Source: UBA969 sp041694635 (lineage in GTDB: Bacteria; Planctomycetota; Planctomycetia; Gemmatales; Gemmataceae). From it: a stretch of 64,000 nt of DNA. Made by a program: the position numbers and the translations under genes. The stretch lies in assembly GCA_041694635.1 (NCBI GenBank), contig JBDNHI010000016.1, positions 1 to 64,000 on the forward strand. Direction: 5' to 3'. The notes below the pieces were generated by a model. It had not been told where the DNA came from. It did not search any database and worked only from the letters and a program-made list of their open reading frames with translations. How positions within the stretch are numbered: position 1 is the first letter of the stretch; each line of letters opens with the position of its first letter. Below are positions 1 to 8,283 of the stretch, one piece after another.

Positions 1-1223
1 AAATTTTCTTTAAGGTTTGGGACAACGCCCATAGAGCCAATGCCCTGAATATTCGAATGCCCCCTGATGGGAAGAAGGCCAGCTGAAGGTTTGCCCACCA
101 TAGCTCGCAGGAGTGCGAGGTTTACAATAGCGCGAACATTATTTGTACCTTGGAGATGATGGGTGATGCCCATAGTCCAAGCGAAGACGACATTTTTAGC
201 TTGGGCGTATTCTAGTGCGACTTGCTGGATTTGAGCTTTATCAATGCCGGATTTTTGCTCAATCTCTTCCCAAGAGAGTTCCTCGACAAGGGTTTTAAAT
301 TCTTGCAAACCCTCGGTAGAAGTCTCAAGGAAAGCGGCTTCAAACTGATTTTGTTCTAGGATTAATTTTGCTATGCCATAGAGGAGTGCCATATCGCCGC
401 CGATATGGGGCTGGAGGTAGGTACTGGCAATGCTAGAGCCAAAGAGAAGACTAAAAACATCACTAGGAACGCTAAAATTGACCAAGCCGATTTCTTTGAC
501 TGGATTGATAACAATGACTTTGCCCCCCCGCCTACGAATTTGCATTAGGGTACGCATAAGCCTAGGGTGATTTGAAGCGGGGTTGCCCCCTATAAGAAAA
601 AGAAGATCGGTTTTATCTAAATCTTCTAGGGCCAGCGTTGCGGTACCTGTTCCGAGGGATGCAGTTAAGCCAGAACCGCTGGCTTGATGGCAATAGAAGG
701 AGCAGTTGTTGACATAGTTCGTGCCATAAAGCCGAGAGAATAACTGAAGAAGAAAACCAGCTTCGTTGGAAGACCTGCCTGAAGCATAGAAAAAGTGACG
801 GTTGGGCAAATTATCTTTCATTTGCTTGACGATACGATTGAAGGCGAAGTCCCAATCGACGACTTTAAAGTGGGAGTCGCCTGGGCCAGCGTAAACAGGG
901 TGAATCAATCTGCCACACCATTCGAGTTCTCTAGAAGAAAGAGTTTGCAGATCTTTGATAGAGTATTTGGTGAAGAATTCGGGTTTGATACCTTGCTGCA
1001 TATCAGCAACCATAGCTTGGAAAGATTTTTTACAAACTTCGGGCCAATGGCCAGTTTCGTTGCGCATACCGCCAGCTTGTCCGCCCATACCAAGGGCGCA
1101 GGTTTTGCAGGCGTTTTTGGTGGTCATAGCTTTCCAAAGACGCAACCAACCAACTTTATTTGCCATGCGAAGGCTATAGAAGATAGCTCGCCAACCGCCT
1201 GCACTTTTAGGCAAATTCAACAT
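1..1223 (-). CDS. FdhF/YdeP-family molybdopterin oxidoreductase, N-terminal part (cut by window edge)
   Basis: The reverse strand stays open from an ATG at 1223 to the left edge, giving 407 residues of a protein whose family is usually about twice as long. It resembles the formate-dehydrogenase-like FdhF/YdeP group of molybdenum bis-MGD oxidoreductases. Visible are a short N-terminal Cys pair (C39-x-x-C42, a reduced iron-sulfur-type site), the segment NNCSFYCHQASGSGL in which C178-H179 is the likely Mo-ligand/active-site position, and a dinucleotide-like block LLFLIGGNPASNHPRLM. Members of this group are cytoplasmic and their physiological substrate is mostly unknown, so formate oxidation should not be assumed. 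No accessory subunit or cofactor gene is next to it in this window; its upstream neighbour is a repeat-rich gap. Family assignment is firm, substrate unknown. Confidence 0.85.
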   Translation of the reverse strand, partial: MLNLPKSAGGWRAIFYSLRMANKVGWLRLWKAMTTKNACKTCALGMGGQAGGMRNETGHWPEVCKKSFQAMVADMQQGIKPEFFTKYSIKDLQTLSSRELEWCGRLIHPVYAGPGDSHFKVVDWDFAFNRIVKQMKDNLPNRHFFYASGRSSNEAGFLLQLFSRLYGTNYVNNCSFYCHQASGSGLTASLGTGTATLALEDLDKTDLLFLIGGNPASNHPRLMRTLMQIRRRGGKVIVINPVKEIGLVNFSVPSDVFSLLFGSSIASTYLQPHIGGDMALLYGIAKLILEQNQFEAAFLETSTEGLQEFKTLVEELSWEEIEQKSGIDKAQIQQVALEYAQAKNVVFAWTMGITHHLQGTNNVRAIVNLALLRAMVGKPSAGLLPIRGHSNIQGIGSMGVVPNLKEN

Positions 1224-1311
1224 AATTAATCCTAATCTTAGTAAAACAAGAACAACGGTATTTTGCATAAAGCTGCATTAAATAACAAGAGTTATAGGGT
1301 AATAAATCTTA

Positions 1312-1323
1312 TAGGACTTACGC
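1312..1323 (+). repeat. MITE-end-like sequence TAGGACTTACGC
   Basis: These 12 bases are identical to the left terminal inverted repeat of the element at 4839-4960. The sequence continues directly into the GCG-TTCGCTGGG repeat family. I could not find a matching inverted partner downstream, so this may be a truncated relic of the same element family. Confidence 0.5.
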
Positions 1324-1376
1324 GGCGCGTTCGCTGGGGCTTCTTCTCTGTGTGTGTATTTAAAAAATAAACAGTC

Positions 1377-1398
1377 CCAGCGAACGCAGTCGCTGGGC
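1377..1398. repeat. Hairpin CCCAGCGA-6 nt-TCGCTGGG
   Basis: A perfect 8-bp inverted repeat with a 6-nt loop. Its left arm with flank, CCCAGCGAACGC, is the exact reverse complement of GCGTTCGCTGGG, which begins the other repeat copies in this gap. The arms are therefore inverted copies of the same repeat module, as in REP-like elements. Confidence 0.6.
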
Positions 1399-1442
1399 AG
1401 TGGGGCTTCTTCCCTTAACTATCACTGAAATTGCGTCAGTTT
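1386..1442 (+). repeat. Degenerate 57-bp direct repeat, copy A
   Basis: Shares the blocks TCGCTGGGC, TGGGGCTTCTTCCCTTA, CACTGAAATTGCGTCA and TTT with copy B, which starts 73 bp downstream. A shortened third copy (TTCGCTGGGGCTTCTTC) starts near 1329. It is non-coding and looks like intergenic repeat debris. Confidence 0.65.
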
Positions 1443-1458
1443 TATCAACCCCACCGCG

Positions 1459-1515
1459 GCGTTCGCTGGGCTTTGGGGCTTCTTCCCTTACTATACACTG
1501 AAATTGCGTCAATTT
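1459..1515 (+). repeat. Degenerate 57-bp direct repeat, copy B
   Basis: Second copy of the repeat at 1386-1442, with a handful of substitutions concentrated near the ends and around the ACTAT segment. It is the copy nearest the downstream DUF1501 gene. Confidence 0.65.
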
Positions 1516-1726
1516 AATTATGAAGTTACGGCCTAACATGCGCAAGCAAAAGGTTGTTTTGTACCTAGAAAAGGGTCCGAAACCGGATTTATGGGTTGCT
1601 TTAAAGAGAGATTAGTTGAAAACATTTCAAAAAAATGATATTTTCTTAGCTTCCTAGCTGTTTCTGGACGAATTATAATTAGATTAGCTAATTGACATAC
1701 CCACCTAAATTGGTTTGGAGCTTACA

Positions 1727-3124
1727 ATGAATCCCTCAGAATTTAAACACTGTATCGGGCCACAATCTCGAAGACAATTCATCAAAATTGGTACCGCTGG
1801 GTTAGGGGGCTTGGTTCTTAACAACCTTCAAACCGTTCGTGCTGCTGAAAAAAACTTGGGAAAACAATCTCACGATACACAAGTTATTTTCATTTGGCTT
1901 CCAGGCGGCCCACCGCACATGGAAACCTACGACATGAAGCCAGATGCCCCTGTAGAATATAAGGGGGATTTCAAGCCGGTTAAGTCTACCGTACCGGGCA
2001 TAGATGTATGCGAGTTACTACCTTTGCACGCACAAACTGCTAAACGATTCAGCCTGATTCGATCAATCGCTCATAATTTTTCAGATCATGGGGGTGGGCA
2101 TAAAAAATTCCTCACCGGCCGTGACCCGATGTCGCCCGTTGGTTTTGTCAACGATTACCCGATGGTAGGCTCGATGTTCGCCAAGGTGAAAGAAAACTCT
2201 GTCAACTCGATGCCTAACTACATCGCTGGTATGGATGGCGGCAGACAGGGAATTGATACCTTCAGTTTTGGATCGGCATACCTTGAGCGGAGTTCCCACC
2301 CTTTTATGGTTCCAGGCGACCCTTGTGCTGCTAATTTCAAAATCAATAACCTCGGTATTGAAGAAAAGAAGTTGGCAGTAGTCAAAGAACGCATGGAGTT
2401 ACTAAATAATCTGGATGGCAAAAATGCCTCCCGTGATATGAAGGCGATTCGTGCCCGAGCTATGCAACTGCTTTCTGATGAAACGACCCAAATTGCTTTT
2501 GACCTAAACCGCGAACCAGATGCCATAAGGCAGAAATATGGCATGCATACCTACGGGCAACGCTGCTTACTTGCACGACGACTTGTGGAGGCGGGGTCTA
2601 GCTTTGTTACCATGGTGCTAGAAAGTCCAAATATGCCTGGGAAGCAATGGCCCAAGGGAGTTACCTATAACTGGGATTCTCACGCTGTTAATGCCCATAT
2701 TTTTGATGACTCGCGCTGGCGGCTACCTATGTATGATCAGGCTATCTCATCCCTGATTAATGATCTTTACGACCGCGGCTTAGATAAAAAAGTGCTTCTT
2801 ATTGTTACAGGGGAATTCGGTAGGACTCCTCGAATCAGTTACTCAAACGGCACACAAACCGGCGTTCGACAACCTGGCCGAGACCATTGGCCACAGGCTA
2901 TGTCAGTGCTTGTTTCCGGCGGGGGCTTAAAGATGGGCCAAGTTGTTGGCTCTACAAACCAAAAAGGGGAACATCCAAAAGATAGGCCTCTTTCCCCTAA
3001 TGACCTTTGGGCAACTATGTTCAATCACTTGGGTGTTGATTACAAGAACATTGCGTTTAACGATCATCAAGGTAGACCAATGCCAATGTTGACGGGTGGC
3101 GAACCCATTACTGAGCTACTCTAA
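1727..3124 (+). CDS. DUF1501 family protein, Tat-exported
   Basis: A 465-residue member of DUF1501, a family expanded in planctomycetes and related to the alkaline phosphatase/sulfatase fold; its biochemical role is not established. I chose the ATG at 1727 over an in-frame TTG at 1715 because GGAG at 1717-1720 sits at ribosome-binding distance. The N-terminus carries a twin-arginine motif (SRRQFIKIGTAGLGG) followed by a hydrophobic stretch, so export folded through Tat is likely. Family landmarks are IFIWLPGGPPHMETYDMKP near the N-terminus, TGEFGRTPR in the C-terminal third and a GRDHWP block after it. It is followed by a hairpin terminator and faces a paralog on the other strand. In planctomycetes DUF1501 genes often pair with DUF1549/DUF1553 genes; none is present here. 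Confidence 0.9.
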   Translation: MNPSEFKHCIGPQSRRQFIKIGTAGLGGLVLNNLQTVRAAEKNLGKQSHDTQVIFIWLPGGPPHMETYDMKPDAPVEYKGDFKPVKSTVPGIDVCELLPLHAQTAKRFSLIRSIAHNFSDHGGGHKKFLTGRDPMSPVGFVNDYPMVGSMFAKVKENSVNSMPNYIAGMDGGRQGIDTFSFGSAYLERSSHPFMVPGDPCAANFKINNLGIEEKKLAVVKERMELLNNLDGKNASRDMKAIRARAMQLLSDETTQIAFDLNREPDAIRQKYGMHTYGQRCLLARRLVEAGSSFVTMVLESPNMPGKQWPKGVTYNWDSHAVNAHIFDDSRWRLPMYDQAISSLINDLYDRGLDKKVLLIVTGEFGRTPRISYSNGTQTGVRQPGRDHWPQAMSVLVSGGGLKMGQVVGSTNQKGEHPKDRPLSPNDLWATMFNHLGVDYKNIAFNDHQGRPMPMLTGGEPITELL

Positions 3125-3143
3125 GTTGGGAATGATCAAAGAA

Positions 3144-3171
3144 AAAGCCAGTCCTATACAGGGCTGGCTTT
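3144..3171. terminator. Bidirectional hairpin terminator between the DUF1501 genes
   Basis: AAAGCCAG (3144-3151) pairs perfectly with CTGGCTTT (3164-3171), with a further CCT/AGG pairing inside. A-rich sequence precedes it and T-rich sequence follows, so it can end transcription from both convergent genes. Confidence 0.75.
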
Positions 3172-3202
3172 AAGCTTTTGTACTTTGATACCCGGAAATA
3201 AC

Positions 3203-4585
3203 TTAAAACAATTCGTGAATAGGTTCGGGGTCATCAAGGACTTGAACGGGCCTACCGCTTGGGTCGAGCAATTGAAGCCTAGGGTCGATGCCAAGCACTT
3301 GATAAATGGTGGCGTGAATATTGCTGGGTGTTACGGGTCGAGTGTTAGGTCGGGTGCCAAGTTTATCGGTAGAGCCAATAATTCTGCCACCTTTAATACC
3401 GCCACCGCCCATAAGGCAGAACATAGAATTGCCCCAGTGATCACGACCAGGGGTACCCTTACTACCAGCTGGGCCGCCATTACCGCCATCATTCATTTTA
3501 GGAGTACGGCCAAATTCACCACAGAGGATTACAAGCGTGGAATCTAGTAAACCTCGTTCGTCTAAATCTACAAACAAAGTGCTTACAAGGGCATCAACCT
3601 TAGGGAGATAAGTTTCGTAGCCCGCTTTTAAGTCCCAATGATGATCCCAGCCGCCTAGGTGAACGGTAACAAAGGTAGAACCCGCTTCTACTAGTCTTCT
3701 AGCGAGCAAAGTGCTTTGGCCGTACGAATTTCTTCCATAACGATCGCGAAGTTTTGGATCTTCACGAGAGATATCAAAGGCTTGGCGCGCAGAGTCGCCA
3801 CTAACGAATTCAAAAGCTTGCTTGTTAAAGCGATCCATAGCATCTAGAGTTTTGGAGGTTTCCAAAGTCTTGTTCATGGCATCAAAGCTTGAACTTAAAG
3901 ACTTGCGATCTTCGAGGCGATCGATGGAAAGGCCCGAAGCGAGGTGAAGGTTTTTCACTTGGAAATTTGCAGCATTAGGGTCGCCACCGGTGGCAAATGG
4001 ATCGTTCTGAACGCCAAGCATATGGCCACCGAAATACCCGGGGTTTAAGCCAATACTAGCGGCATAAGGCAGGCCAACATAGCCAGGCAGGCCAGCTTTC
4101 CTTGCGCCTAATTCTCGATTTACAATCGCACCTATCCCAGGGAACTTTTGCATATTATTCGCACCACTTACACCCATATCTTTGGTGGTAAGCATACGAT
4201 GACCGCCTGCAAAATGGTCGCCTGTATTGTGATAAAGAGAACGAACCATCGAAAACTTATCGGTAACTTTTGCTTGTTTGGGATAAAGTTCCGTAACATC
4301 AAATCCGGGTACTTTTGATTGAATCGGTTTCCATAAGCCCCGGTATTCAACCGGTGCGTCTGGCTTCATATCGTACATATCCATATGGCCGGGGCCACCA
4401 TCAAGCCAAATGAGAATTACGGATGTATCTTTTGTTGCGAGCCCCTCGGCTTTAGAAGCAGCTTTGGCTTTATAGATGTCGGAAAGGCCAGCGGAGGCCA
4501 TTCCAGCGATACCGATTTGGAGAAAACTTCTACGGCTAACGCCATCACAGTATTTTTGAGAATTTCCAGCATCAATTCTAAACAT
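3203..4585 (-). CDS. DUF1501 family protein, Tat-exported
   Basis: A 460-residue paralog of the gene at 1727, convergent with it. The N-terminus has the twin-arginine motif VSRRSFLQIGIAGMASAG followed by an Ala-rich cleavage region, so it is probably a Tat substrate. The landmarks match the paralog: VILIWLDGGPGHMDMYDMKP, LHLGGWDHHWDLK, LCGEFGRTPKMN and TPGRDHWGNSM, which together give the Asp/His/Glu-rich pattern of a metal-dependent hydrolase-like fold. The function of the family is unknown. The start ATG at 4585 is preceded by GGGAG. An 8-bp inverted repeat at 4721-4744 and a MITE-like element lie upstream. Confidence 0.9.
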   Translation of the reverse strand: MFRIDAGNSQKYCDGVSRRSFLQIGIAGMASAGLSDIYKAKAASKAEGLATKDTSVILIWLDGGPGHMDMYDMKPDAPVEYRGLWKPIQSKVPGFDVTELYPKQAKVTDKFSMVRSLYHNTGDHFAGGHRMLTTKDMGVSGANNMQKFPGIGAIVNRELGARKAGLPGYVGLPYAASIGLNPGYFGGHMLGVQNDPFATGGDPNAANFQVKNLHLASGLSIDRLEDRKSLSSSFDAMNKTLETSKTLDAMDRFNKQAFEFVSGDSARQAFDISREDPKLRDRYGRNSYGQSTLLARRLVEAGSTFVTVHLGGWDHHWDLKAGYETYLPKVDALVSTLFVDLDERGLLDSTLVILCGEFGRTPKMNDGGNGGPAGSKGTPGRDHWGNSMFCLMGGGGIKGGRIIGSTDKLGTRPNTRPVTPSNIHATIYQVLGIDPRLQLLDPSGRPVQVLDDPEPIHELF

Positions 4586-4720
4586 AGGAAGGCTCCCAAG
4601 AAGGAGTAAAGGCAGGAATACAATATGAAGTCTACCATTAAAAATCGACTAGATGAAGCACAAAGGGTTGGGAATTTTGTACAAGAAAGATTAAGGGCAA
4701 GCAGAAAAAACCATAAAATG

Positions 4721-4744
4721 TTGTTCTATATAGCTTTAGAACAA
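4721..4744. repeat. Inverted repeat TTGTTCTA-8 nt-TAGAACAA
   Basis: A perfect 8-bp inverted repeat with an 8-nt spacer, about 135 bp upstream of the reverse-strand DUF1501 start. It could be an operator or a small hairpin. There is no direct evidence for either role. Confidence 0.35.
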
Positions 4745-4838
4745 TAAATGTGCTTTCAAACTTTCTTTTGGAAGTCTGGGGTGTTTGCAAGGTAAAAGTA
4801 CCCATACCAAGCTAGTTTCTCTTCAACTTGAATACTAA

Positions 4839-4960
4839 TAGGACTTACGCAGTTGCCCATACTTTGGTTGTTTAGGCAGTTTTCATCTTTTTCTGATCAT
4901 CCTGTCTTTCCCAAATTCCACCCGAATAGGGGCGATTTAGTTCCAACTGCGTAACTCCTA
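4839..4960. mobile_element. MITE-like non-autonomous element, 122 bp
   Basis: The ends are 17-bp inverted repeats with one mismatch: TAGGACTTACGCAGTTG at 4839-4855 and the complement of TAGGAGTTACGCAGTTG at 4944-4960. Both ends are flanked by the identical pentamer ACTAA (4834-4838 and 4961-4965), as expected of a 5-bp target-site duplication. The interior of about 88 bp has no reading frame, so transposition would need a transposase from elsewhere. Ends beginning GGACTTACGCA are familiar from insertion sequences of several phyla, but I cannot name the IS family from this alone. The preserved duplication suggests a fairly recent insertion. Confidence 0.75.
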
Positions 4961-5088
4961 ACTAAATTTAAAAAAAATCATCTCGATTTCTTTTGAGTGC
5001 ATCTCCTTCATAACTTAAAGTAAACATACTATGATTGGAGCAGTCATTAATTCTCTACTCCGAATGCCAAGGTGGCCCAATAATTTCT

Positions 5089-6672
5089 ATGGACGAACTT
5101 CAACACGAGTGTGGCATAGCAGCGATCTACCATCTCCCCGAATTACCAACCTCGCGTTTGGTACCACTTTTGGGGCCTGAACAGGTATCGCGGTTAATGC
5201 CAAGAATGCTTTTAGATTTACAGAACCGTGGGCAATTAGCTGCGGGGATGAGTACCTTCCACCCGCACCGCCAAAAAATCCTCGACACCCATCGGCAAAT
5301 AGGCACCGTGATCGAAGCCTTTCGCATGAGTCATCAAGATCGATACGAAGCGTTGATGAAAGAATTTGCAGGCCGTGCTGCGATTGGTCACACCCGATAT
5401 GCAACCTGTGGTGCGAATGATAAAAGTTACGCTCAACCCTTTGAACGCCATCATGGTTGCAAATGGAAATGGTTTAGTTTTGCATTCAATGGCCAGCTTG
5501 CGAACTACGCTCAATTAAGAGAAGAGCTATTAAACCAGACTGATTATCACCTTACACGCGACACAGACACCGAAATAATCATGCATTATCTCAGCCATGA
5601 GTTAAGCAAGCATATCGACCATCCCCCGGATTTGGTTGAAGTCTTTTCCAAGCTTTGTGCGAAGTTTGATGGGGCGTATAATATTGTGTTTTTAAACGCC
5701 ATGGGAGACATGGTGGTATTAAGAGATCCGAATGGATTTAGACCGCTGTGCATAGCGCAAGATGGGCCGATGTTTGCTGCTGCAAGCGAAAGTGTAGCGT
5801 TATTAAATCTTGGATTTAAGGAAGTTCAGTCGCTGCCACCGGGTGAAATGATTGTGATTCAAGATGGGAAAATGAGGCAGACAAGATTTGCACCCAAGCG
5901 CACCACCACCCATTGTTTTTTCGAATGGATTTACTTCGCCAATGTTGCAAGCAACCTCGATAATCGCAGCGTCTATTTGACACGAGCTGCGCTAGGACAG
6001 GCGTTAGCTGCCCAAGAACGACTCCTGAATCTTGTGCCTTTAGATAAGGATACGGTGATTGTCCCCGTACCTGATACCGGCAAGGCAGCTGCAGATGCGA
6101 TGGCCCACGACCTGGGGTTACCCTCGGTTGAAGGGTTGATGCGCAACCGTTATGTAGGAAGAACTTTTATTGAAGGGCAAAATAGAGCCGAGCGGGTTCA
6201 ATTAAAATATACCCCTCTTAAAGAAGTTATGGCAGGCAAACGCATTCTGCTTATTGAAGATACCATTGTCCGAAGTACCACCATGAAGGCACTCCTTGCA
6301 GACATTAAAAACCGAGGTCAGGCGAAGGAAATCCATGTTCGGGTTGCTTGCCCACCCATTATCGCCCCTTGCTTTTATGGCATAGATATGTCGACGGTTA
6401 AGGAATTGTTTGCCCCACGGTTTCTTAAAGGAAACCCGATTTCCACTCAGATTCAAGATGAAATGGCAAAAGAACTCGGGGCGGATAGCCTTCGTTATCT
6501 ACCTTATGAAGCTATTGCTAAGAGTATTGGGCTCGATTCTTCTAATCTTTGCCAAGCTTGTATCAACGGCAAATACCCTACTCAAACAGGCGAGCAACTT
6601 TATCAACTTTCTATGAATCAAAAGGTTGCGCCTGCTGGGGGAAGAACCTACGAACTTCCTTCTAAAACTTGA
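5089..6672 (+). CDS. purF: Amidophosphoribosyltransferase
   Basis: Catalyses the committed step of de novo purine synthesis: PRPP plus glutamine to phosphoribosylamine. The ATG at 5089 gives a short propeptide MDELQHE followed by CGIAAIYHL, so Cys8 is the N-terminal glutamine-amidotransferase nucleophile exposed after processing, as in the Bacillus-type enzyme. A TTG at 5035 in the same frame would add 18 unlikely residues. The phosphoribosyltransferase domain has the PRPP loop LLIEDTIVRSTTMK. All four Cys that bind the iron-sulfur cluster in the Bacillus-type enzyme have counterparts (THCFFEWIYF, APCFYGIDM, LCQACINGKYP). At 527 residues it is slightly longer than usual. No other pur gene is adjacent. 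Confidence 0.93.
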   Translation: MDELQHECGIAAIYHLPELPTSRLVPLLGPEQVSRLMPRMLLDLQNRGQLAAGMSTFHPHRQKILDTHRQIGTVIEAFRMSHQDRYEALMKEFAGRAAIGHTRYATCGANDKSYAQPFERHHGCKWKWFSFAFNGQLANYAQLREELLNQTDYHLTRDTDTEIIMHYLSHELSKHIDHPPDLVEVFSKLCAKFDGAYNIVFLNAMGDMVVLRDPNGFRPLCIAQDGPMFAAASESVALLNLGFKEVQSLPPGEMIVIQDGKMRQTRFAPKRTTTHCFFEWIYFANVASNLDNRSVYLTRAALGQALAAQERLLNLVPLDKDTVIVPVPDTGKAAADAMAHDLGLPSVEGLMRNRYVGRTFIEGQNRAERVQLKYTPLKEVMAGKRILLIEDTIVRSTTMKALLADIKNRGQAKEIHVRVACPPIIAPCFYGIDMSTVKELFAPRFLKGNPISTQIQDEMAKELGADSLRYLPYEAIAKSIGLDSSNLCQACINGKYPTQTGEQLYQLSMNQKVAPAGGRTYELPSKT

Positions 6673-6748
6673 CCCCCTGCAGGATACTTGAGTTCCCATA
6701 ACTGCATTGATTTGATAACCTTTACCTTTAAGAGGATCAGGGAACCGT

Positions 6749-7234
6749 ATGGCTGAACGCAAGAAAAAAGAAGCGCCCGAATACGAGAACATTTGCCAGA
6801 ATCGCAAGGCCTCGTTTCAATACGAACTTGAAGACCGTTTAGAATGTGGCATCGTATTAAAAGGGAGCGAAGTTAAAAGCTTAAGAGAAGGCCAAGCAAA
6901 TCTGGAAGGGGCTTATGGTCGTATCATTAACGATGAGGTATGGCTTTATGAATTAGACATTCCAGAATACCTGATGGCAAACAAGCTAAACCACATACCA
7001 AAGCGACCTCGTAAACTATTGATGCATAAACGCGAGATGGAGAAATTTGCAGGAAAATCTTCCGAGAGGGGATACACGCTTATTCCCACCAAGATGTATT
7101 TTAAAGATGGAAAAGCAAAGGTAGAAATCGCCATTGGCCGAGGCAAGCAATTACAAGATAAAAGACAAGCACAGAAAAAGAATGAAGCAAAGCGCGAGAT
7201 AAGGCGTGAAATCAGCAAACGCAGGAACAAATAA
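6749..7234 (+). CDS. smpB: SsrA-binding protein SmpB
   Basis: A 161-residue SmpB, the tmRNA partner in trans-translation that rescues stalled ribosomes and tags incomplete proteins. Family signatures are the N-terminal NRKASFQYELEDRLECGIVL, the block KGSEVKSLREGQANLEGAY, and the basic C-terminal tail rich in Lys/Arg (KKNEAKREIRREISKRRNK), which mimics a codon-anticodon helix in the decoding centre. The start is an ATG preceded by AGGATCAGGGA. The tmRNA gene itself is not visible in the window. Confidence 0.96.
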   Translation: MAERKKKEAPEYENICQNRKASFQYELEDRLECGIVLKGSEVKSLREGQANLEGAYGRIINDEVWLYELDIPEYLMANKLNHIPKRPRKLLMHKREMEKFAGKSSERGYTLIPTKMYFKDGKAKVEIAIGRGKQLQDKRQAQKKNEAKREIRREISKRRNK

Positions 7235-7247
7235 TACAGCGCTTGCC

Positions 7248-7255
7248 AAGGAGGG
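7248..7255 (+). promoter_or_regulatory. Strong ribosome binding site deciding a TTG start
   Basis: AAGGAGGG lies 9 nt before the TTG at 7265. No ATG is suitably placed, so this site identifies TTG as the start of the glycosyltransferase gene. Confidence 0.75.
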
Positions 7256-7264
7256 TAGGGTACT

Positions 7265-8278
7265 TTGGAAATAATTGCGCTGGTTGAATCTGAAGACCAT
7301 GTCTGTACCAGGTACCGTATTAGTGCGTACGCCAATTCTCTTGCCCAAGCAGATTATACAATTCGATATCAAGCGTGGCCTAGAACCTTAATAGGAATGA
7401 TGAAGCTTGCGGGTACGCTTCGAGGAAAAACCGTTATTCTGCAACGAAAACTACCGCATTTATGGCTAACTTGGTTATTGCGTAAAAGTTGTAAGCATTT
7501 AATTTTTGATTTTGATGATGCCGTTTTTCTCAGAGATTCCTATTCAAAAAAAGGATTAGACGACCCCTCAAGATTATCCAAGTTTTCTGCTATCTGTAAA
7601 GCTGCGGATGCAATAGCAGCGGGAAATCAATTCCTTGCAACTGCTGCAAGCGAGCAAACAGATGCCGCCAAAGTCAGAGTAATCCCCACGGTTATTGAAA
7701 CTTCAAAATACCCGGTGTCCGACCATTTAAAGGAAAGCTCTGCTTTAGAGATGGTCTGGATAGGATCTAGAAGCACATTACAATCACTCGATAAAATTAA
7801 ACCGATTCTTGAATCATTAGGGCAAAATTTCCCCCAACTTAAACTTAAAGTAATCTGCGATTCTTTTCCTTCTTTCAACAATCTTATGGTGATTCCTATG
7901 GATTGGCACGAAGACCGAGAAGTTGATGATATTGTTGGTTCCGATTTGGGCATTTGTTTTATGCCCGACGACCGCTGGAGCAAAGGCAAATGCGGCTTAA
8001 AGCTTTTGCAATATATGGCGGCAGGGCTTCCGGTTATCGCCAACCCTGTTGGAGTTCATTGCGAAATCATTCACCCTAATGTTAATGGCTTTTTGGTTGA
8101 AACCTATGAAGAATGGGCTCAGGCAATATCTTTTCTTCAAGCCGATAAAACCAAACGAATAGCTATGGGATCTAAAGGCCGAGCACTAGTGGAAACCCGC
8201 TATAGTGTTAATGCTAACGCAGAAAAGTGGCTCAATTTATTAAACAAAGTTTGTCAGCAAGAACTTCAAGCTGGATAA
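7265..8278 (+). CDS. Glycosyltransferase, GT4-like
   Basis: A 337-residue protein resembling retaining GT-B glycosyltransferases of group 1. The start is TTG, supported by a strong upstream AAGGAGGG. The C-terminal half shows the nucleotide-sugar-binding pattern of the family: MVWIGSRSTLQSL at the start of the second Rossmann domain, DLGICFMPDD and the block GKCGLKLLQYMAAGLPVIANPVGVH, where GT4 enzymes place their conserved acidic ExxxxG region. Here that position is K-L-L-Q, so the usual first Glu is not obvious. No signal peptide or membrane segment is seen. It lies 5 nt ahead of a protein with two LPS-kinase-like domains, which suggests joint work on a surface glycan. The sugar donor and acceptor cannot be read from the sequence. 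Confidence 0.8.
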   Translation: MEIIALVESEDHVCTRYRISAYANSLAQADYTIRYQAWPRTLIGMMKLAGTLRGKTVILQRKLPHLWLTWLLRKSCKHLIFDFDDAVFLRDSYSKKGLDDPSRLSKFSAICKAADAIAAGNQFLATAASEQTDAAKVRVIPTVIETSKYPVSDHLKESSALEMVWIGSRSTLQSLDKIKPILESLGQNFPQLKLKVICDSFPSFNNLMVIPMDWHEDREVDDIVGSDLGICFMPDDRWSKGKCGLKLLQYMAAGLPVIANPVGVHCEIIHPNVNGFLVETYEEWAQAISFLQADKTKRIAMGSKGRALVETRYSVNANAEKWLNLLNKVCQQELQAG

Positions 8279-8283
8279 TTTTA

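Larger units (their letters stand above)
1224..1726. other. 503-bp intergenic region with repeats
   Basis: This gap lies between two divergent genes, so it must hold promoters for both. I see no credible gene. It contains two degenerate 57-bp direct repeats (1386-1442 and 1459-1515), a third partial copy near 1326, a hairpin at 1377-1398, and a 12-base sequence at 1312-1323 identical to the end of the MITE-like element at 4839. The 61-codon reverse frame over the repeats has no protein character. Confidence 0.6.
4586..5088. other. 503-bp divergent intergenic region carrying a MITE-like insertion
   Basis: No credible gene is present. The region separates the divergent DUF1501 and purF genes and must contain both promoters. 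It holds an 8-bp inverted repeat at 4721-4744 and the MITE-like element at 4839-4960. Confidence 0.6.

Noticed and set aside
795..1229. Open reading frame on the + strand, 144 codons
   Set aside because: It is antisense to the molybdopterin oxidoreductase, whose frame has clear family motifs; the + frame has no protein character.
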